From Actinoplanes utahensis (GTDB taxonomy: Bacteria; Actinomycetota; Actinomycetes; Mycobacteriales; Micromonosporaceae), in the NCBI RefSeq assembly GCF_016862455.1, contig NZ_BOMZ01000113.1, positions 1-64,000 of the forward strand: DNA of 64,000 nucleotides. Direction: 5' to 3'. Positions within the stretch are counted from its first letter, which is position 1. Each line of letters starts with the position of its first letter. This document shows positions 60,595 to 64,000 of the stretch, piece by piece. The notes under the pieces are model-generated. The model was not told where the DNA came from, searched no databases, and saw nothing but the letters and a program-made list of their open reading frames with translations. The translations under genes and the position numbers were made by a program.

Positions 60595-60830
60595 TGGAAC
60601 GTAGGGCGTTCGTCGAGTGGGTCGGAACGGCTAGTGGGAAGCTGGTCGATCCGGATCGGGTGGTGAGCTGTCCGGAGGGGGACGGTGGCCTGATCGAGGT
60701 GGCGTACGTCGAACGGGAGGGTGAGCTGATCGAAGCTCGCCTGTACTGCGAGACCTGTGGCACGGACACCTGGGCGCGGAAGCCGCCGCGGCTCTCCGAT
60801 GAGCAGCGCGGCAGGGTTCGGCGGGTCTAG
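60594..60830 (+). CDS. small Cys-containing hypothetical protein
   Basis: The product (78 aa) begins MERRAFVEWVGTASGKLV. It carries a cysteine in VSCPEGDGG and a CxxC in LYCETCGTD, a possible zinc ribbon. It is coupled to immunity gene 2 by the TGATG overlap and is the last gene of the toxin operon. Function unknown; a helper or third immunity protein is possible. Its TAG overlaps the stop of the convergent GGDEF-EAL gene by three to four bases. Confidence 0.65.
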   Translation: MERRAFVEWVGTASGKLVDPDRVVSCPEGDGGLIEVAYVEREGELIEARLYCETCGTDTWARKPPRLSDEQRGRVRRV

Positions 60831-63169
60831 CGGGTGGCGGGGACGGCGTGCCGGGTGGTGAAGTCGGGGGCCGGGGTCGGTTTGCCGAAGTGGTAGCCCT
60901 GGGCGTAGTGGTAGCCGAGGTCGCGCAGGTAGGCGGCCTGGTCGGCGGTCTCGACGCCTTCGGCGACGGCGCGGAGGCCGAGGCCGTCGGCCACGTGGAT
61001 GAGGGCGTCGACGATGACGGCACGGCCGGCCGGGGCGGTGATCTCGTCGACGAAGGATTTGTCGACCTTGAGGACGTCGACGGGGACGGTGCGGAGCAGG
61101 CCCAGGGATGAGTGGCCGGTGCCGAAGTCGTCGAGGGCGATCCGGATTCCGGCGTCGTGCAGGGACTCGACGGCCTCGATGGCGGTGCCGCCGCCGAAGA
61201 TGGCGGTTTCGGTGACCTCGACCAGCAGGTCGGCGGGGGTCAGGCCGGTGTCGGCGAGGATGGCGGTGACGACGGCGGGGAAGCCGGGTTCGCTCAGCTG
61301 GCGGGGGGACACGTTGACGCTGATGTAGCGCGGGGCGTCCGGGCCCAGGTCGCGGCGCCAGGTGGCCAGCTGTGTGCAGGAGGTACGCATCACCCACTCC
61401 CCCAGTTCGACGATGAGGCCGTTGTCCTCGGCGGCGGGGATGAACGCGACGGGGCTGACCGGGCCGCGTACCGGATGATTCCACCGCACCAGGGCTTCGA
61501 CCGCGACCGTCGTGCCGTCGCGGAGGTCGATGATCGGCTGGTAGACGACGTGGAAGTCGCCGTCGTCGAGGCTGTGCCGCAGGTCGGCGCCGAGCCGTTC
61601 CACCGCCTCGGCACGTTCGTCCAGTTCGGGCGTGTATTCGACGATCTGCCCGCCGGTCGCTTTGGCCGCGTACCGGGCCGTGTCCGCCCGCCGCACCAGT
61701 TCGGCGGCGGCAGAGCAGGCGGCAGAAGAAACGGCGGAGCCGGAGGAGGCGGCAGGAGGAACGGCGGAACTGGAGAAGACGGCGGGAGAGGACGGAGAGG
61801 CGGAGACCCGGGACGGTACGGCGGGAGTGGAGGAGGACGGCGCGGAGGGGGACGCGGCGGTGGGGGACGGTGAGAAGGCGACGCCGAGGCGGGCGGTGAG
61901 GAGGAGTTCGTGTTCGCCGGCGTGAACCGGGTGGCGCAGCACCTCCAGCAGACGGGTGGCGAGGGCCGAACCGTCGTCGGGAAGGGTGTCGCAGGCGAGG
62001 ACGGCGAACTCGTCGGCGCCCATGCGGGCGGCCACGTCGCCGTGGCGGATGTTCTGGCGCAGCAGGGCGGCCACGGCGATCAGGGCCTGGTCGCCGACGG
62101 AGCGGCCGAGCCGGTCGTTGACGTGTTTGAAGCCGGCCAGGTCGATCATGATGAGGTGGCAGGGGGCGGTGGCGACCGCGGCGGCGGCGCGGTGTTCGAG
62201 GTCGCGGCGGTTGGGCAGGCCGGTGAGGTCGTCGCGCATGGCCAGGTCGCGCAGTTGGCGGGCCTGGCTGTCGACGCGGGAGATGTAGCCGTGCATGCGG
62301 GTGGCGACGAGCACGAACAGGGCCATCGAGCCGACGGCGACCGCCTCCCAGCTCATCCGGTCGCCGCCGCGTTCGCCCTGGACCAGCAGGATGGCGGGGA
62401 CCAGCAGGGTGGAGGCGGTGAGGACGAGCAGGCGGCTGCGGCCGAGGGTGTCGCGGTCGCCGCTGACCGGCTGCGCCGCCGACGGGTGGGCGGCAGCGGC
62501 GGCCCAGCAGGCGTACGCCAGCAGGTACCCGGCGTACAGCAGGGTGGGTGGCAGCAGGGTGGGCAGCAGGGTGTATGCGGTGTTGCCGGCGAGGGTGAGC
62601 GCGCTGCCCGCGGTGAGCAGCCACAGGCTGGGGCTGCGCGGCCCGCGCCGGAGCAGGATCGGCACGATGACGGCGCAGAGCAGCACGCCGCTGGTGGGAT
62701 ATCCGGCGGTGACGAGCCGGGTGAGCAGGGGGACGCCGGTGTCGGCGAGGATCGGCTCGATCAGGAACGTCCAGTAGACGATGCCGAGGCCGACGGCGAT
62801 GATCGCCGAGTCGAGGACGCCGCGTTCGAGGAACCGTTCCCGGGTGAGGCGGAAGAGGGCGATCGTCAGCATCGGGTAGGCGCCCAGGTAGAAGGCGTCG
62901 GCCCAGGACGGGTAGGACAGGTCGCCGGTCAGCGCCTGGACGGCGTAGAGGACGTCGCCGGCGACCCAGGTGGCGACGCCGGCGGCGAAGAGGTACCAGT
63001 ATCCGGCGGCGGGCGGGCGGTGCCGCCGGGCGCCGGCGACCATCACGGCGCATGATCCGGCGGAGAAGAGCGTGGAGACGACGACGGACGCCCATCCGTA
63101 CGGCAGCATGGCGTAGACCATCGCCGCGCCCAGCCCGGATCCCAGCCAGATCATCCATCTCGACCGCAC
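60827..63169 (-). CDS. membrane GGDEF-EAL protein, probable c-di-GMP phosphodiesterase
   Basis: The product (780 aa) has about nine membrane helices (3-300), a GGDEF domain (about 315-510) and an EAL domain (about 525-770). The GGDEF signature is altered to MGADEF, and a Ser/Ala/Pro-rich insertion of about 60 residues interrupts the end of that domain, so cyclase activity is doubtful. The EAL residues are intact: VAVEALVRWNHP, LVEVTETAI, IALDDFGTGHSSL, LKVDKSFV and AEGVET. It should degrade c-di-GMP. GTG 63169 is chosen because GAAAGG lies six bases upstream; longer in-frame versions add non-membrane Ser/Thr-rich sequence. Confidence 0.88.
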   Translation of the reverse strand: MRSRWMIWLGSGLGAAMVYAMLPYGWASVVVSTLFSAGSCAVMVAGARRHRPPAAGYWYLFAAGVATWVAGDVLYAVQALTGDLSYPSWADAFYLGAYPMLTIALFRLTRERFLERGVLDSAIIAVGLGIVYWTFLIEPILADTGVPLLTRLVTAGYPTSGVLLCAVIVPILLRRGPRSPSLWLLTAGSALTLAGNTAYTLLPTLLPPTLLYAGYLLAYACWAAAAAHPSAAQPVSGDRDTLGRSRLLVLTASTLLVPAILLVQGERGGDRMSWEAVAVGSMALFVLVATRMHGYISRVDSQARQLRDLAMRDDLTGLPNRRDLEHRAAAAVATAPCHLIMIDLAGFKHVNDRLGRSVGDQALIAVAALLRQNIRHGDVAARMGADEFAVLACDTLPDDGSALATRLLEVLRHPVHAGEHELLLTARLGVAFSPSPTAASPSAPSSSTPAVPSRVSASPSSPAVFSSSAVPPAASSGSAVSSAACSAAAELVRRADTARYAAKATGGQIVEYTPELDERAEAVERLGADLRHSLDDGDFHVVYQPIIDLRDGTTVAVEALVRWNHPVRGPVSPVAFIPAAEDNGLIVELGEWVMRTSCTQLATWRRDLGPDAPRYISVNVSPRQLSEPGFPAVVTAILADTGLTPADLLVEVTETAIFGGGTAIEAVESLHDAGIRIALDDFGTGHSSLGLLRTVPVDVLKVDKSFVDEITAPAGRAVIVDALIHVADGLGLRAVAEGVETADQAAYLRDLGYHYAQGYHFGKPTPAPDFTTRHAVPATR

Positions 63170-63269
63170 GTCCGACCTTTCGGCCGCGACCGCTGGAATT
63201 TGAGCACTCAAGTTTCGCGGGGTTCCGCCGATCTGGCTGTCCGACGGTTTCGGTGGGGAGTGGGAGATC

Positions 63270-64000
63270 GTGGACTGGAACAGGCGGCTGGCGTCCCGGG
63301 CCTGCCTGGCGCTCTTCATGGTGGCGTCGGCGTTGTTCGCGGTCACCGTGGTGCACCCGGCCGGACCGGCATGGCTGTTGTGGGCGACGATCCCGGTCAG
63401 CGGGCCGCTGGTGTCGGTGGCGTTCTGGTCGGTGTCGCGCAATGTGGCGCTGCCGGGCCCGACCCGGCGGTTCTGGCGGCACGTGACGCCGGTCCCGGTG
63501 CTGGTGGCGGCGGGTCAGACGGCGCAGGCGGCCGATGTCCTGGCGCATCCGGGAGTGCGTACCTCGTACACCGGGCCTTGGATGTTGGTCTTCGATGGTC
63601 TCGCCCTGGTCTGCCTGATCCATGCGCTGATCCGCCTGCCCGTCGGGGACGGCCGGCCGGGCGCCGGCGCACGCGTGGCGCTGGACTCCGGCATCGTGGC
63701 CCTCGCGGCGGCGGTCTTCATCTGGCACTTCGGCACCCGGCAGGCGCTGGCCGCCGGGGTGACGCCGGAGTTGCTGGCCTCGCTGGGGCTGTCGGTGCTG
63801 GCGATCCTGAGCGTGTTCGCGCTGGCGAAGGCGGTGATCGCGGACTACTCCGCGATCGACGCCCGGGGGCTGCGGATGCTCGCGGTGTGTGTGCTGGTCG
63901 GCACCCTGACGCCGATGCTGCAGCCGCTGGCGGCGGCGGCCGACGAGCGGCTGTTCATGGCGCAGCTGTATCTGCCGCTGATCTACCTGCTGGCGGCGCG
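63270..64000 (+). CDS. multi-pass membrane protein, N-terminal part (runs off the window)
   Basis: An open frame from GTG 63270 reaches the window end, giving 243 residues with about seven hydrophobic helices (LALFMVASALFAVTVVHPAG, GPWMLVFDGLALVCLIHALI, and others). The arrangement resembles the membrane sensor halves of actinobacterial GGDEF/EAL proteins such as its divergent neighbour, but the catalytic part would lie beyond the window. GGGGAG nine bases upstream supports the start. The 100-base space to the divergent GGDEF-EAL gene should hold both promoters. Confidence 0.7.
   Translation, partial: MDWNRRLASRACLALFMVASALFAVTVVHPAGPAWLLWATIPVSGPLVSVAFWSVSRNVALPGPTRRFWRHVTPVPVLVAAGQTAQAADVLAHPGVRTSYTGPWMLVFDGLALVCLIHALIRLPVGDGRPGAGARVALDSGIVALAAAVFIWHFGTRQALAAGVTPELLASLGLSVLAILSVFALAKAVIADYSAIDARGLRMLAVCVLVGTLTPMLQPLAAAADERLFMAQLYLPLIYLLAA

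Noticed and set aside
60276..63728. A minus-strand open frame of 1150 codons across the GGDEF-EAL gene
   Set aside because: It is very rich in Arg, Pro and His, has no domains, and lies in another frame of the same strand as a gene with clear GGDEF and EAL motifs. It is a high-GC shadow.
1..64000. tRNA or rRNA genes, insertion sequences, integrase or attachment sites
   Set aside because: I looked for transposase and integrase motifs and for tRNA-like cloverleaf stretches and found none that I could support by reading.

Overview
The base composition (about 70 percent G+C), the dense operons and the gene families point to a high-GC actinomycete, most likely a filamentous soil member of the Micromonosporaceae such as Actinoplanes. 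This is inferred from gene content: DUF574 methyltransferase, Spo0M, AA10 plus CBM2 polysaccharide oxygenase, latex-clearing protein, and an actinobacterial pcaL fusion. No rRNA or tRNA gene was seen, so the genus is not proven.

Layout. 1-1395: tandem repeats, a small unknown gene and a frame-broken relic. 1396-6322 (minus): a sulfonate or sulfate-ester uptake and desulfurisation operon (lipoprotein, ATPase, permease, TauD-type dioxygenase, NtaA-type monooxygenase). 6662-15088: Spo0M, a small membrane protein, secreted GH15 glucoamylase, hybrid histidine kinase, DUF574 methyltransferase, zinc-finger protein, hemerythrin-like protein and DUF3817 protein. 15138-22628: an aromatic ring-cleavage operon of unknown substrate with a divergent LysR regulator and an MFS transporter. 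22866-29359: wHTH/DUF2087 regulator, a type I methylase-specificity fusion coupled to a two-helix membrane peptide, a polysaccharide monooxygenase followed by an orphan CebR-like operator, and membrane proteins. 29434-37793: the beta-ketoadipate pathway from 4-hydroxybenzoate (pobA) through protocatechuate (pcaHGBLFIJ) to succinyl-CoA and acetyl-CoA, with a divergent IclR regulator and two matching operator-like sites. 37716-46297: holin-like protein, nucleotidyltransferase, XRE/TPR relic, secreted S15-type peptidase or esterase, secreted M6 metalloprotease, diguanylate cyclase, sigma-factor relic and a membrane-anchored unknown. 46515-50233: rubber oxygenase (lcp), a double-TetR regulator and an SsuD-like monooxygenase. 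50255-60830: a polymorphic-toxin region. 60827-64000: a GGDEF-EAL protein and the start of another membrane protein.

How it fits together. Much of the window is scavenging: sulfonates, plant-derived aromatics, starch, polysaccharide, protein and rubber, each with its own regulator. The least ordinary part is 50255-60830. Two paralogous fusions (YrhB/Imm35-like, YwqJ-type deaminase, SUKH-3-like) face a YbaB-like / WXG100-like / 1902-residue toxin operon. That toxin carries two papain-like glutamine-deamidase domains and an unidentified C-terminal tip, followed by two paralogous putative immunity genes. The tip and immunity genes are visibly lower in G+C than the toxin body, as expected for a swapped module.
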